Assembly: GCA_018648645.1 (NCBI GenBank)
Contig: JABGQS010000001.1
Coordinates: 159,677 to 223,676 of the forward strand
DNA from: Clostridia bacterium
GTDB taxonomy: Bacteria; Bacillota; Clostridia; Christensenellales; SZUA-584
Direction: 5' to 3'
Length of the DNA stretch: 64,000 nt
Below the pieces are notes generated by a model. The model did no database searches. It was not told the DNA's origin and worked only from the letters and a program-made list of their open reading frames with translations. Below, one piece after another: positions 1-11,838 of the stretch (within the stretch, counting starts at the first letter, position 1; each line of letters begins with the position of its first letter). A program made the translations under genes and the position numbers.

Positions 1-1
1 A

Positions 2-586
2 CCGTCTTCGTGCAGGTTTTCGTGCGTGGGGATGATGACGTGCGCAAAAGTGTGCCCGTTTGACGCGATATATTTGAACGAGGTTGGAATCGCGGAGGTG
101 AACGAAGCGAAATGCACCGGCTGCGGCAGGTGTGTGGTGGCTTGCCCTAAGGACGCGATTGAAGTGATGGACGAAAAGAACATCACTTATATAAACTGCC
201 GAAACACCGATAAAGGCAAAGCGGTGACATCGGTTTGTAAAGCGGGCTGCTTTGGATGCACTCTTTGCGAAAAGCGGTGCCCGCAGGACGCGATTACGAT
301 GGTAGATAATCTTCCGGTATACGATTACGATAAGTGCACACATTGCGGCGTTTGTGCTGTGGTTTGCCCCAAAGGCAGCATAGCGCTAAAGACGCCGATA
401 ACGCAAACGGCTGTGATTAGCGAAGACCCGTGCACCGGCTGCGGCGTATGCAAAAAGGTGTGCCCGACCAAGGCGATTAAGGGTGAGCCGGGTGAGCTTC
501 ATGTTGTTAACCCGGACAAGTGCTCGGCGTGCAACATATGCGTAGAAAAATGTCCGGAGGATGCGATAGAATTATGCGACAAATAG
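2..586 (+). CDS. rnfB: Electron transport complex subunit RnfB, C-terminal part (5' truncated)
   Basis: RnfB is the ferredoxin-like subunit of the membrane Rnf complex, which couples ferredoxin:NAD+ oxidoreduction to ion pumping. The reading frame is open from the first bases of the window, so the start and the N-terminal membrane segment lie upstream. What is visible is a dense run of cysteine motifs: CAKVCP, CTGCGRCVVACP, CFGCTLCEKRCP, CTHCGVCAVVCP, CTGCGVCKKVCP and CSACNICVEKCP. That suggests about six [4Fe-4S] clusters, as in the longer clostridial RnfB proteins. A standalone polyferredoxin is the alternative, but the order and the KVCPFDAI motif fit RnfB. Its stop overlaps the start of maf, so the two are probably co-transcribed. 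Confidence 0.85.
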   Translation, partial: PSSCRFSCVGMMTCAKVCPFDAIYLNEVGIAEVNEAKCTGCGRCVVACPKDAIEVMDEKNITYINCRNTDKGKAVTSVCKAGCFGCTLCEKRCPQDAITMVDNLPVYDYDKCTHCGVCAVVCPKGSIALKTPITQTAVISEDPCTGCGVCKKVCPTKAIKGEPGELHVVNPDKCSACNICVEKCPEDAIELCDK

Positions 587-1125
587 TATTGGCATCGGGG
601 TCACCAAGGCGGCATGAGCTGCTAAAATACATCGTGACGGAGTTCGAGATTATGGCGAGCGACATTGAAGAAATCGCCGACGGATCGCCGAGAGAGCAAG
701 TTGTTAAGCTCGCGCGCGATAAGGCGGGTGACATTGCTGCAAAAAGACCCGGCGCAGTCGTGATTGGTGCGGATACGCTGGTGGCGATCGGGGATACTAT
801 ACTCGGCAAACCGAAGAACAAAGCCGATGCCGCAAGGATGCTTAGGGCGCTTTCGGGAAACACTCACTGCGTACATACAGGAATCGCTGTGATTAGCGGC
901 GGCAAGACAGAGACAAGATGCGTTGGCACGGATGTCACGTTTAACGAAATGAGCGATGAGGAAATTGAAGAGTATATCGACACGGATGAGCCGATGGACA
1001 AAGCCGGCGCGTACGGTATACAAGGATACGGCGGCAAGTTTATCGACAGGATTGACGGGTGTTATTTTAACGTGATGGGGCTGCCACAAAGCGTGCTTTA
1101 TGATATGATACGAAAATATTTGTAG
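574..1125 (+). CDS. maf: Maf-like nucleotide pyrophosphatase
   Basis: Maf proteins hydrolyse non-canonical nucleoside triphosphates such as dTTP/UTP or m5UTP to monophosphates and are linked to septum inhibition. The protein is 183 residues, normal for the family. It begins with the diagnostic LASGSPRR motif, has VVIGADT with the catalytic acidic residue near residue 70, a GKP turn, and the C-terminal GAYGIQGYGG and NVMGLP segments. The ATG at 574 is chosen because the SGSPRR motif must be close to the N-terminus; an in-frame upstream start at 520 would add 18 residues lying inside rnfB. A GGAGG lies 13 bases upstream. It overlaps the end of rnfB by 13 bases, implying translational coupling. 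A hairpin terminator follows. Confidence 0.92.
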   Translation: MRQIVLASGSPRRHELLKYIVTEFEIMASDIEEIADGSPREQVVKLARDKAGDIAAKRPGAVVIGADTLVAIGDTILGKPKNKADAARMLRALSGNTHCVHTGIAVISGGKTETRCVGTDVTFNEMSDEEIEEYIDTDEPMDKAGAYGIQGYGGKFIDRIDGCYFNVMGLPQSVLYDMIRKYL

Positions 1126-1139
1126 GAGAAACGCAATGG

Positions 1140-1168
1140 GCTGCGCCGAATATGACGCGGCTTTTTTT
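1140..1168 (+). terminator. Rho-independent terminator after maf
   Basis: A six-base stem GCTGCG/CGCGGC with one G-U pair encloses a ten-base loop and is followed by seven T. It would end the rnfB-maf transcript just before the methyltransferase gene. Confidence 0.6.
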
Positions 1169-1200
1169 ATAACTGTAACCACATAGATAAGGAGAACAAC

Positions 1201-2001
1201 ATGGATGACATCGCACAAAAAAACGCAGACAGGTTTACCGGATTTTCGGACACTTACGAGAGTTCACGTCCCGCGATGCCGCTTTATCCCGTGAAAATTG
1301 TTAAGAAATATTTGGGAAGGATTCCGGATGTCGTAGTGGATTTGGGGTGCGGGACGGGGTTGTCTACTGTGATTTGGGAAGGCAACTGCAGCAAGGCGAT
1401 TGGTATTGAGCCGAGCGACGACATGCGAGGGGTTGCGCAGAGCAAAAGCAGCGATACGATATCGTTCGCTAAAGCGTATGCGCACGACACGAAGCTGGCG
1501 GACAACAGCGTTGATGCAGCCATTTGCTCGCAGTCGTTTCATTGGATGGAGCCGACTTCGACTTTGAAAGAAGTTCACAGGATTCTGGCGACGGGTGGCG
1601 TGTTTGCAGCTGTTGACTGCGATTGGCCGCCGCTTTCCGACTGGCGGGTGGACAGGGCGTATAATGAACTTTTCAAAAAGATTCATCAAATTGAAGATAC
1701 GAACGATACAATTAAAGACAACTTCACTCGGTATGAGAAAGACAAGCATCTTAGCAATATAATAGGCAGCGGGCTGTTCGCGTTTGCGAGGGAAGTCGTG
1801 TTTAGCAACACCGAGAAGTGCGATGCGAAAAGGCTGATTGATCTGACGATTAGCCAAGGCAGCCTTCAGAATATCATCAAGCATGTGCCGGAGTTGATTG
1901 CAGACGATATTGAGGGATACAAGGCATTGGTGCACGATGTGTTTGGTGAGCGCGAGTTTGAAATAGAGTTTTCGTATCGCATGAGGATTGCTGTGAAATG
2001 A
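1201..2001 (+). CDS. Class I SAM-dependent methyltransferase
   Basis: A 266-residue protein with the Rossmann-type methyltransferase fold. Motif I is clear (VVDLGCGTG, about residues 45-53), followed by the acidic strand-2 motif GIEPSDDM and a post-II segment AAICSQSFHWM, which is typical of the Methyltransf_11 family (YcgJ/UbiE-like). The substrate cannot be read from sequence. An AAGGAG lies seven bases before the ATG. It stands alone between two terminators and faces the next operon, so context does not help. Annotation as a small-molecule methyltransferase is secure; the specific reaction is unknown. Confidence 0.85.
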   Translation: MDDIAQKNADRFTGFSDTYESSRPAMPLYPVKIVKKYLGRIPDVVVDLGCGTGLSTVIWEGNCSKAIGIEPSDDMRGVAQSKSSDTISFAKAYAHDTKLADNSVDAAICSQSFHWMEPTSTLKEVHRILATGGVFAAVDCDWPPLSDWRVDRAYNELFKKIHQIEDTNDTIKDNFTRYEKDKHLSNIIGSGLFAFAREVVFSNTEKCDAKRLIDLTISQGSLQNIIKHVPELIADDIEGYKALVHDVFGEREFEIEFSYRMRIAVK

Positions 2002-2016
2002 AATAGTGTAAAAGTG

Positions 2017-2048
2017 AAACCCCGAGTGTTTGGTGCACTTGGGGTTTT
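2017..2048. terminator. Bidirectional terminator between convergent genes
   Basis: The 12-base arms AAACCCCGAGTG and CACTTGGGGTTT pair with one G-U and end in T on the plus strand and in A-rich sequence on the other side. It separates the methyltransferase from the minus-strand operon ending at 2055. Confidence 0.7.
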
Positions 2049-2054
2049 GTGTTG

Positions 2055-2999
2055 CTATTTATTTGTGGTGACTCCGTCAAGCACGACGCCGTCCATATAA
2101 GCTTTCAGCGCTGTCGATTTTTTGTGTGACTTGTCGAACAGTATATGCAGACCGGAAGACGCTCGCGATAATTCATGCTTTGTGCTTTCTATATTGCTTA
2201 AAGTCATGTCCATATCATACTGCGCGCAGGCGGGTTGAAAAATTTCGCTGAGAATGGAATCCGCTTCAAAATAGGTCGATGTTATTTTGATGTCAGAGGT
2301 TATCCCAATATCTGCGAGCTTTTGGTTAAAACTCCTAAGATGACGACTTGCCGAAAAAACAGCACCTTGCATATCCTCTAAATATGATTCTTTGATTGCC
2401 CTGATAATATGACCTCGCCTTCCTTCCCAAGCTGCCCAAGCCTGTGCTTTGTCAAGAAAAAACGCTGCGTTATCCAAAGATGCCCGCGCCTGCCTGCTGT
2501 AATCAAGCGCTTTTCTTGTGCTTCTTTCTGTGAAAACGAGCTTGTTCAGCTGCTCCGATTTATCCATCAGTATTTGCGCCATTTGAGGGGATTGATTCAT
2601 CAACAGCTCTTTTTTCTGATTGTACAAACTGTCATACTCTTCTTGGCAGTCCGCCAATTTATTTTGCGCTCCTCTATGCAAATCTATTCTTTGCTGTATA
2701 TCATCCAGTTCCTTTTTTGCAAAATCGTATTTGATCTTTGCAGACAGCGCTTCTCTCTTTTCTTGCTCGGTACGCTCGACGAGCTGGCTGAGAAGCGTAT
2801 ATATGGCCTTTTTAAAGCTCATTTTTTGCAGCTTTTCTACATCGAGGTTTTCTTTTCGAAACTTCTCATAAAGCAAATCCGCTTTCTGCTCGATAGGGTT
2901 TTTCTCTAGCTCCAGCAATAATACCGCATTTTTATATTCTTTGTGTCTTGCGATATTTTCCTGCGCTTGTTCGATTTGCCCGTTTAGCTCCTTGTACAT
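2055..2999 (-). CDS. Coiled-coil protein of unknown function
   Basis: A 314-residue hydrophilic protein rich in Glu, Lys, Gln and Leu, with long heptad-like stretches from about residue 1 to 170, no signal peptide and no membrane segment. I recognise no family. The start at 2999 is chosen because AAGGAG sits seven bases upstream; a longer frame begins at 3029 but overlaps the stop of the preceding gene and lacks a ribosome site. It is the last gene of a three-gene operon with a GyrI-like protein and a TIM-barrel-like protein. It has a vague resemblance to phage-shock/PspA-like coiled coils in length and composition, but I see no specific motif. Confidence 0.7.
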   Translation of the reverse strand: MYKELNGQIEQAQENIARHKEYKNAVLLLELEKNPIEQKADLLYEKFRKENLDVEKLQKMSFKKAIYTLLSQLVERTEQEKREALSAKIKYDFAKKELDDIQQRIDLHRGAQNKLADCQEEYDSLYNQKKELLMNQSPQMAQILMDKSEQLNKLVFTERSTRKALDYSRQARASLDNAAFFLDKAQAWAAWEGRRGHIIRAIKESYLEDMQGAVFSASRHLRSFNQKLADIGITSDIKITSTYFEADSILSEIFQPACAQYDMDMTLSNIESTKHELSRASSGLHILFDKSHKKSTALKAYMDGVVLDGVTTNK

Positions 3000-3025
3000 G
3001 CAATAGCTCCTTGTTGTCGTTCTTA

Positions 3026-3649
3026 TCATTTTTTCTCTACCCTAAACCTAAGCGTGGTCTTCTGTTTCTCAGGCTCGGTTTTTCGTGCATCGGTCAAGTA
3101 GATTTCCTTGTGGGTTTTCTGCGTGCGGAAATATCCGTGCTCGGCGCAGAACTGCTGCATAGCGGCAAACGAAGCAGGCTCATCGTCATAGCTCCCTAGG
3201 TGCAGCATTTGCAGACTAAGCCCGTCTGCGATGCGCTCGAAAGCTACGTGTTGCAGCAGATCGTGCGGTTTCTTCTGCTTCGTGAACTCGATAACGCTTG
3301 CTGTAAGCTCGTTCGTTACGAAATCGGGCTGACGGATCATGACTGTGTATTTGAGATTGTTCTTGTCGAATGGCTCGTCCGCGTTGGCAGCGTCTATCAA
3401 ACCCCACACGCCTTCGAGCGGGAACACGGTGTACTCGTAATAGCCCGGCGGTTCGGGTGCTCTTTTGGGCAGCATCTTGACGCCGTAGGCAAGCGAGTAC
3501 AGCACGCCAATCGCTTCCCCAAAAGGCTCATCGTTGGGGTTGCCTTGCCCGCTTAGCGTGAAGTAATTAAACTCAGCTACGTCTATAATTGTCGGGATTG
3601 CCTTTGGTAGATAAAGCGCTTTGTCCTGCTTTCTCCATTCGTATTTCAT
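3026..3649 (-). CDS. GyrI-like small-molecule-binding domain protein
   Basis: A 207-residue soluble protein that resembles the stand-alone GyrI-like (SOUL/effector-binding) proteins. It starts MKYEWRKQDKALYLP, has the FNYFTLSGQGNPN segment, and later EGVWGL and KYTVMIRQPDFV, all features I associate with this uncharacterised family. Such domains bind small hydrophobic ligands in MerR/AraC regulators, but this protein has no DNA-binding domain. The ATG at 3649 follows GAGGTG by seven bases; an in-frame TTG at 3664 overlaps the upstream stop. It is the middle gene of the operon, twelve bases after the TIM-barrel gene. Confidence 0.75.
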   Translation of the reverse strand: MKYEWRKQDKALYLPKAIPTIIDVAEFNYFTLSGQGNPNDEPFGEAIGVLYSLAYGVKMLPKRAPEPPGYYEYTVFPLEGVWGLIDAANADEPFDKNNLKYTVMIRQPDFVTNELTASVIEFTKQKKPHDLLQHVAFERIADGLSLQMLHLGSYDDEPASFAAMQQFCAEHGYFRTQKTHKEIYLTDARKTEPEKQKTTLRFRVEKK

Positions 3650-3660
3650 TGGGCTGCACC

Positions 3661-4476
3661 TCAAACATTGTTTTTTAGAATATCACAAACCAGATCGCTG
3701 TTTTCTTGCAATTGATCCTTGTATTTTTGGAAAATGCCGACTGTCGCAATATCTGTAGGTTTGATGTTGGTATAGACCTCTTCTAATGCGTCTCGCAGCA
3801 TTTGAGGCGTTTGACGTGCCAGATATCCGCCTCTGAATATTTTGTATGCAATGCAGGGTTTACTGCACTGTTTGATAAACTCTAGAGAAACCGGGCGTGT
3901 GCCTTCTATAAACGGATTCTCTTTGCCCGCATCCGTGATTCCTGAAATGGCAGAGCTAACGTGGTCGTCCGGTTTTCGGTGCAGCGATGCCATATAAAAA
4001 TCGGCGTCCCAGTTCCTCTCCTCCGCCATCACAAGGTTCTCGGTTTTGTGAGACGCGATCCCGGCATAGATACCGCAGTCTTTCATTTGCTTTATTTTAT
4101 CTATTACCTTTTGCTCTTGCCCGTTTTTTATGTAGTGGTCTATCAGACCACCTTGAAAATACATCGTCCATGGGTGCCCTTTCATCACGGGGGGCAGGGG
4201 GAATTCGGCGACTTGCGCGATGAAACCCATGCTGCCGCCCATTTGGCGATATTCACGGAGCATTCGCAGCATCAGCGAATCCGCGAACAGAATAGAGGCG
4301 GTATATCCGACCTCCTGCGCGTGCATCAGCGTTTTGGCGATGCGGTTGGCGGTGTAATAATCGTGCATCTCCTCGTCCGCTTGCGGCGACAAGTAAGACG
4401 AGCCGGAAAACGGGTTGCTTCCGACGATTAACCGTGATACTTTTCTGCCTAAAAAATCTACTTGTGGTAGTCTCAT
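3661..4476 (-). CDS. TIM-barrel-like (aldo/keto-reductase-like) protein
   Basis: A 271-residue cytosolic protein. The opening VSRLIVGSNPFSG is like the first strand of aldo/keto-reductase-type TIM barrels, and later IYAGIASHKTE and CIAYKIFRGG look like barrel strands ending in loops. The classical AKR catalytic Tyr/Lys/His set is not obvious, so reductase activity should not be assumed. It is first in the minus-strand operon with the GyrI-like and coiled-coil genes. Its promoter must lie in the 350-base region shared with nifJ, but I could not identify a convincing minus-strand box. Confidence 0.6.
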   Translation of the reverse strand: MRLPQVDFLGRKVSRLIVGSNPFSGSSYLSPQADEEMHDYYTANRIAKTLMHAQEVGYTASILFADSLMLRMLREYRQMGGSMGFIAQVAEFPLPPVMKGHPWTMYFQGGLIDHYIKNGQEQKVIDKIKQMKDCGIYAGIASHKTENLVMAEERNWDADFYMASLHRKPDDHVSSAISGITDAGKENPFIEGTRPVSLEFIKQCSKPCIAYKIFRGGYLARQTPQMLRDALEEVYTNIKPTDIATVGIFQKYKDQLQENSDLVCDILKNNV

Positions 4477-4693
4477 ATTGTTTGTTTAACTCCTGTATGG
4501 TTTACTATTTATTGCATAATTACTAGTTTCGCGGCGGTGCACTAAACTATATTTGTCATAACAGTGTGATTGGGGGCGACTATATACAACTCTAGTTTAC
4601 ACTATAAATACAACAATTGTAAATGTGGGCGACGCTTTTCTTAACAGTGTGTTCATCAATATGTAACGAAATAAAAAAGAATACTTTTTGCTG

Positions 4694-4722
4694 TTGACCA
4701 TTATGGTAAAAAACTATATAAT
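4694..4722 (+). promoter_or_regulatory. Sigma-A promoter of nifJ
   Basis: TTGACC and a perfect TATAAT are separated by 17 bases. An AGGAGG at 4818-4823 precedes the ATG at 4829, giving a roughly 100-base 5' leader. The rest of the 4477-4828 intergenic region is AT-rich and I see no gene in it. Confidence 0.85.
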
Positions 4723-4819
4723 AACTACGATTGAAAGCAACCTATTTATTAGCGCTGAAACAAAGGACAATTTTTTTGTTTTGGCTATGAGATATAGATA
4801 ATTTAATTAATTTTATTAG

Positions 4820-8350
<3,531 letters not shown>

Positions 8351-8378
8351 GTAAAGCCGGAGAGATAGTATAACAATG

Positions 8379-8411
8379 AAGCTCCTTGTCGATTTGGCAG
8401 GGAGCTTTTTT
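8379..8411 (+). terminator. Rho-independent terminator after nifJ
   Basis: The seven-base arms AAGCTCC and GGAGCTT are separated by a 15-base loop and followed by a T run. Confidence 0.75.
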
Positions 8412-8432
8412 CGTGGAATGAGAAGCAAACGA

Positions 8433-8461
8433 TTGTTCCATAAATATATATGTGGTATAAT
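8433..8461 (+). promoter_or_regulatory. Promoter of the LRR protein gene
   Basis: TTGTTC and TATAAT with a 17-base spacer; the -10 is preceded by TGG, making it an extended -10. Transcription would start about 25 bases before the ATG at 8492. Confidence 0.7.
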
Positions 8462-8491
8462 AATCCAAAATATATTATTTTGGAGTTGCTT

Positions 8492-10276
8492 ATGTATTGT
8501 TATAAATGCGGGACCAAGCTAGCGGATGATTTGAGTTACTGTCAATCATGCGGTGCAGAGATAGGACAGGGACAGACACATGAGACGAAACCTGCAACAC
8601 ATAAGAAAATGAGGACAAGGAAAAAGGGCATATTTATTGCAGGTATAACAGGAGTAATAGTCTGTGCCATAACGATAGGTTTATTGTTTGTCTTTGGGGT
8701 ATTTGGAGAGAAACAGAACATTGCAGCAGATAATGTTGTGGAGCCTGATGAGGAGATTGGTGATAGTATAATTGAAAAGAATGATGGTTGGGTTGATTCC
8801 GGTGTAGATATAAGCGTCAATTTAGGACTCAGTAGTCCTGCGTTTTTTATTAATAATTATAAATATGCTCGCTTATCAAGCCAGCTTGGAGAGTTTAGGA
8901 TAACGTATTATATTGATGGTGAGGAAATGGATTCAACTAATTCTGGTGATTATATGGATAAGCCGGTAGATTTAACTGTTATATATGAATATGTAGAAGA
9001 TGACCTTAATTTTGAGTTTACCATAAAAAACTTAATGATACTGGATACTGATTGGGATTTGAGCATTGATATTGAGGACTACTCGAAAGCAGATGTGCTG
9101 GTTGTTAAGGATTACAATAGCAGCTTCGATTTAATGGAGTTAGAAAAACTTTCCGGACTTGAAACGCTCTATTTGCTTGCGAGCTACGACAGCATAGAAG
9201 GCATTAGTGAGCTAAAGAACCTAAAGGAGCTGCATTTATCGCACTTAGAGATTGATAACATAGATGCTTTAAATGGTATGAGCGGACTGAGAAAGCTAAG
9301 CGTCAGAAACATGAGTATTAACGATATAAGCGGACTTGAGAATTTGAAGAGCCTTGAAGTTTTAAAACTTGAAAATCTTCCTTTGCTATTCGATACCAGT
9401 CCCCTTGAAGGGCTCGAAAAGTTAAAAAGAATTGTGTTGGGGGAAATGCAGATAGATAACGTTGATGCCCTTAGAAACCTAGTAATGCTGGAGGAAATTA
9501 TTATTTTTGAGTCTGAAAATTTGACTGATATAAGCGGACTTTCAAACCTTAAAGCTTTAAAAAGACTTGAAATAGGTGATATCTCTACAGATCTATATAT
9601 CGAGGATTTAGATGCTATCGCCGGACTTACAGAACTTGAATTATTGTCATTGATAAGTATCAGTACAAACAGCGATGCGGATTTATTAAGAAACTTAACA
9701 AAACTTGAGGAGCTAACTTTGTTTGGTTTAGATTTTGAGGATATTAGTGCAATAAGCGACTTGAATAATCTAGAAAGGTTGATGCTGGCACATTTAGATA
9801 TAAAAGATATTGATGCAATTGAGAATTTGGGCAATTTGAAGCATCTTACTATATTTGGGTGGCGCTTGGAGAATATAGATGCAGTTACTAATCTTACTTC
9901 GCTGAAGTCTTTAAAAATAGTATATTCGTATTTGAGCAACATTGAACCGATTGGGGATTTAGAGAATCTTGAGAACTTGTTGTTATACAAACTGGAAATA
10001 GATAGCATTGATGTGGTTGGAAATCTGACCGGACTGGAAACTTTGTATTTACGAGATTTGCAAATAGATGACATAAGTGTTATCGGGCAACTTAAGGAAC
10101 TTGAATGGTTGTTTATGATGTCTCTGGAGAACATCAAGGAAATCAATGTTCTTCTAGACCTAAAGCGGTTGGAATTTGTTTATATTTGGTCTTTGGAGGA
10201 CATGGTTAGTTTGGATCAGAATGATGCACAGCAAGTGTTGAATGAACTCGAAAATAGGGACGTTGAGGTGCATTGA
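8492..10276 (+). CDS. Membrane-anchored zinc-ribbon and leucine-rich-repeat protein
   Basis: A 594-residue protein with three parts. Residues 3-20 form a four-cysteine zinc ribbon (C3, C6, C17, C20). One membrane segment lies at about 40-62 (IFIAGITGVIVCAITIGL). From about residue 180 to the end are roughly 17 leucine-rich repeats of about 22 residues, of the internalin/SDS22 type with a recurrent L..L..L.L....I.DI...L pattern. The orientation implied is zinc ribbon in the cytosol and repeats outside. The start at 8492 is chosen because the zinc-ribbon proteins start right at MYCYKCG; an upstream in-frame start at 8450 lies inside the promoter. A surface binding or signalling role is inference. 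Confidence 0.8.
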   Translation: MYCYKCGTKLADDLSYCQSCGAEIGQGQTHETKPATHKKMRTRKKGIFIAGITGVIVCAITIGLLFVFGVFGEKQNIAADNVVEPDEEIGDSIIEKNDGWVDSGVDISVNLGLSSPAFFINNYKYARLSSQLGEFRITYYIDGEEMDSTNSGDYMDKPVDLTVIYEYVEDDLNFEFTIKNLMILDTDWDLSIDIEDYSKADVLVVKDYNSSFDLMELEKLSGLETLYLLASYDSIEGISELKNLKELHLSHLEIDNIDALNGMSGLRKLSVRNMSINDISGLENLKSLEVLKLENLPLLFDTSPLEGLEKLKRIVLGEMQIDNVDALRNLVMLEEIIIFESENLTDISGLSNLKALKRLEIGDISTDLYIEDLDAIAGLTELELLSLISISTNSDADLLRNLTKLEELTLFGLDFEDISAISDLNNLERLMLAHLDIKDIDAIENLGNLKHLTIFGWRLENIDAVTNLTSLKSLKIVYSYLSNIEPIGDLENLENLLLYKLEIDSIDVVGNLTGLETLYLRDLQIDDISVIGQLKELEWLFMMSLENIKEINVLLDLKRLEFVYIWSLEDMVSLDQNDAQQVLNELENRDVEVH

Positions 10277-10302
10277 TAGATATTAGAGGCTAGTAGATTA
10301 TT

Positions 10303-10338
10303 AAAAAGCTCCGATGCAAAATCACGTCGGAGTTTTTT
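10303..10338. terminator. Bidirectional terminator between LRR gene and arginine operon
   Basis: CTCCGA and TCGGAG are separated by 12 bases, with AAAAAG before and six T after. It serves the LRR gene on the plus strand and the arginine operon on the minus strand. Confidence 0.7.
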
Positions 10339-10349
10339 CATATACAAAT

Positions 10350-10868
10350 TTACCTATTTCCCACCACACTTTCATAATCAAACAACTCGTCCATTGGCTT
10401 AAGCTCGTTGACCATAAACGCGCGGATGTACGCTTTGTCGCGCGTGATGGAGTGGATGTAGTAGCCGTTCTTGAGATAGAACGCGACCGAGCTTGTCTTT
10501 TTGCTGGCGGTATAGAGCGTGATGGCTTTTACGCCGAGGCGTCTGCACTCCTGATGCGCTTTCTCTAGCAACAGACCGCCGATGCCGATGGACTGGATGT
10601 CGGGGTCTATGGCGAGGCGGGAGAGGTATGCGATGCCGTCTGTGAGGACCGCGAACCGTACTGCGCCGACCAGATGACCGTCGAGCAGGCAAAGGTAGAC
10701 GTGTTTGTGCTTGATGTCGTAGTCGACGTCCTCGATTGTTTCACTTAGCGCGTCGACATGACCTTGCTTGCGTATCTCGTGAGCGTACGCAATAAACGCC
10801 TTTTTGGTGAGGCTGTGTACTTGCTGCGAGTCGGCAATGCCAGCTTTTTTGAATACGATGCTATCCAT
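10350..10868 (-). CDS. GNAT-family N-acetyltransferase
   Basis: A 172-residue single-domain acetyltransferase. The acetyl-CoA pyrophosphate loop is in the segment LAIDPDIQSIGIGGLLL (Q-x-x-G-I-G type, about residues 85-101), preceded by VGAVRFAV and followed by FYLKNGY. It starts three bases after the stop of argF and is therefore the last gene of the arginine operon. Because the operon lacks argJ and no argA is visible, it may be the acetylglutamate synthase that feeds argB, but nothing in the sequence fixes the substrate. A general protein or amine acetyltransferase is the alternative. Confidence 0.8.
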   Translation of the reverse strand: MDSIVFKKAGIADSQQVHSLTKKAFIAYAHEIRKQGHVDALSETIEDVDYDIKHKHVYLCLLDGHLVGAVRFAVLTDGIAYLSRLAIDPDIQSIGIGGLLLEKAHQECRRLGVKAITLYTASKKTSSVAFYLKNGYYIHSITRDKAYIRAFMVNELKPMDELFDYESVVGNR

Positions 10869-10871
10869 GTG

Positions 10872-11828
10872 CTAATCCTTCATCAGCAGAACCATGACTG
10901 CTTTTTGTGCGTGCAGGCGGTTTTCCGCTTCGTCGAACACGACGCTTTGGTCGCCGTCAATCACGTCTGAGGTGACTTCCTCGCCGCGATGCGCAGGCAG
11001 ACAGTGCAGGAAGATTGCGTCCTTGTCGGCGAGTGCCATCAGCTCACTATTGACTTGGTAGTCGGTAAAGTGCGCGTGTTTTTGCTTGGCATCGCTTTCT
11101 TGCCCCATGCTGGCCCAAACGTCGGTGTAGACCGCGGTTGCGCCGCTTACTGCTTCTTTGGGATCTTGCGTAATCGTAATTGTAGCGCCCGTGTTTGCGG
11201 CGATTTTCTGCGCGGTCGCGAGAATATCCGCGTCCGGCTCAAAGCCTTTCGGACACGCGATTGTGACATCCAGCCCAACTTGTGCGCAGCCGATAAGAAG
11301 CGAGTTTGCCACGTTGTTGCCGTCGCCGATGTATGCCATTTTCCCGTCAAAACTGCCGACATTCTCGTAGTACGTCAGCAGGTCGGCAAGGATTTGGCAG
11401 GGGTGCAGCAGGTCGGTCAGCCCGTTGATGACGGGGATGCTGCCGTGCTCTGCAAGACCTTCGACGTCGCTTTGCGCAAACGTGCGAATCATGATGCCGT
11501 CCACCATGCGCGAAAGGACCTTCGCTGTGTCGCTGATTGGCTCTCCGCGTCCAAGCTGTATATCGTTGCTCGAGAGGAACTGTGCCGTACCGCCAAGCTG
11601 GTATATACCGGCCTCGAACGATACGCGCGTCCTTGTCGAGCTTTTGGTGAATATCATTGCGAGTATTTTGCCGCCCAGCAATGGTGCCGGATAGCCTTTT
11701 TCCTTTTGTGTTTTTAGGTTGAGCGCGAGGCTCAGAACCTGCATAATTTCATCAGGTGTATAGTCGCTGAGTTTAAGCATATGCTTTTGCGCAAACTCCT
11801 CTTTTGGGTTATATGTTAACAAATTCAT
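10872..11828 (-). CDS. argF: Ornithine carbamoyltransferase
   Basis: Joins carbamoyl phosphate to ornithine to make citrulline. The 318-residue protein has the carbamoyl-phosphate motif SSTRTR at about 63-68, the HPCQ motif (LLHPCQILADLLT) and the ornithine-binding HCLPAHRG motif near the C-terminus. The putrescine-carbamoyltransferase alternative is unlikely given the operon. It lies ten bases after carB and three bases before the GNAT gene, so it is transcribed with the arginine genes. Having carB immediately upstream places carbamoyl phosphate production and use together. Confidence 0.96.
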   Translation of the reverse strand: MNLLTYNPKEEFAQKHMLKLSDYTPDEIMQVLSLALNLKTQKEKGYPAPLLGGKILAMIFTKSSTRTRVSFEAGIYQLGGTAQFLSSNDIQLGRGEPISDTAKVLSRMVDGIMIRTFAQSDVEGLAEHGSIPVINGLTDLLHPCQILADLLTYYENVGSFDGKMAYIGDGNNVANSLLIGCAQVGLDVTIACPKGFEPDADILATAQKIAANTGATITITQDPKEAVSGATAVYTDVWASMGQESDAKQKHAHFTDYQVNSELMALADKDAIFLHCLPAHRGEEVTSDVIDGDQSVVFDEAENRLHAQKAVMVLLMKD

Positions 11829-11838
11829 TATATGCCTC

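Noticed and set aside
9184..10146. 320-codon minus-strand frame inside the LRR gene
   Set aside because: Serine/isoleucine-rich antisense product of the leucine-rich repeats; not a gene.
10989..11717. 242-codon plus-strand frame inside argF
   Set aside because: Antisense to the conserved argF gene, no promoter or ribosome site.
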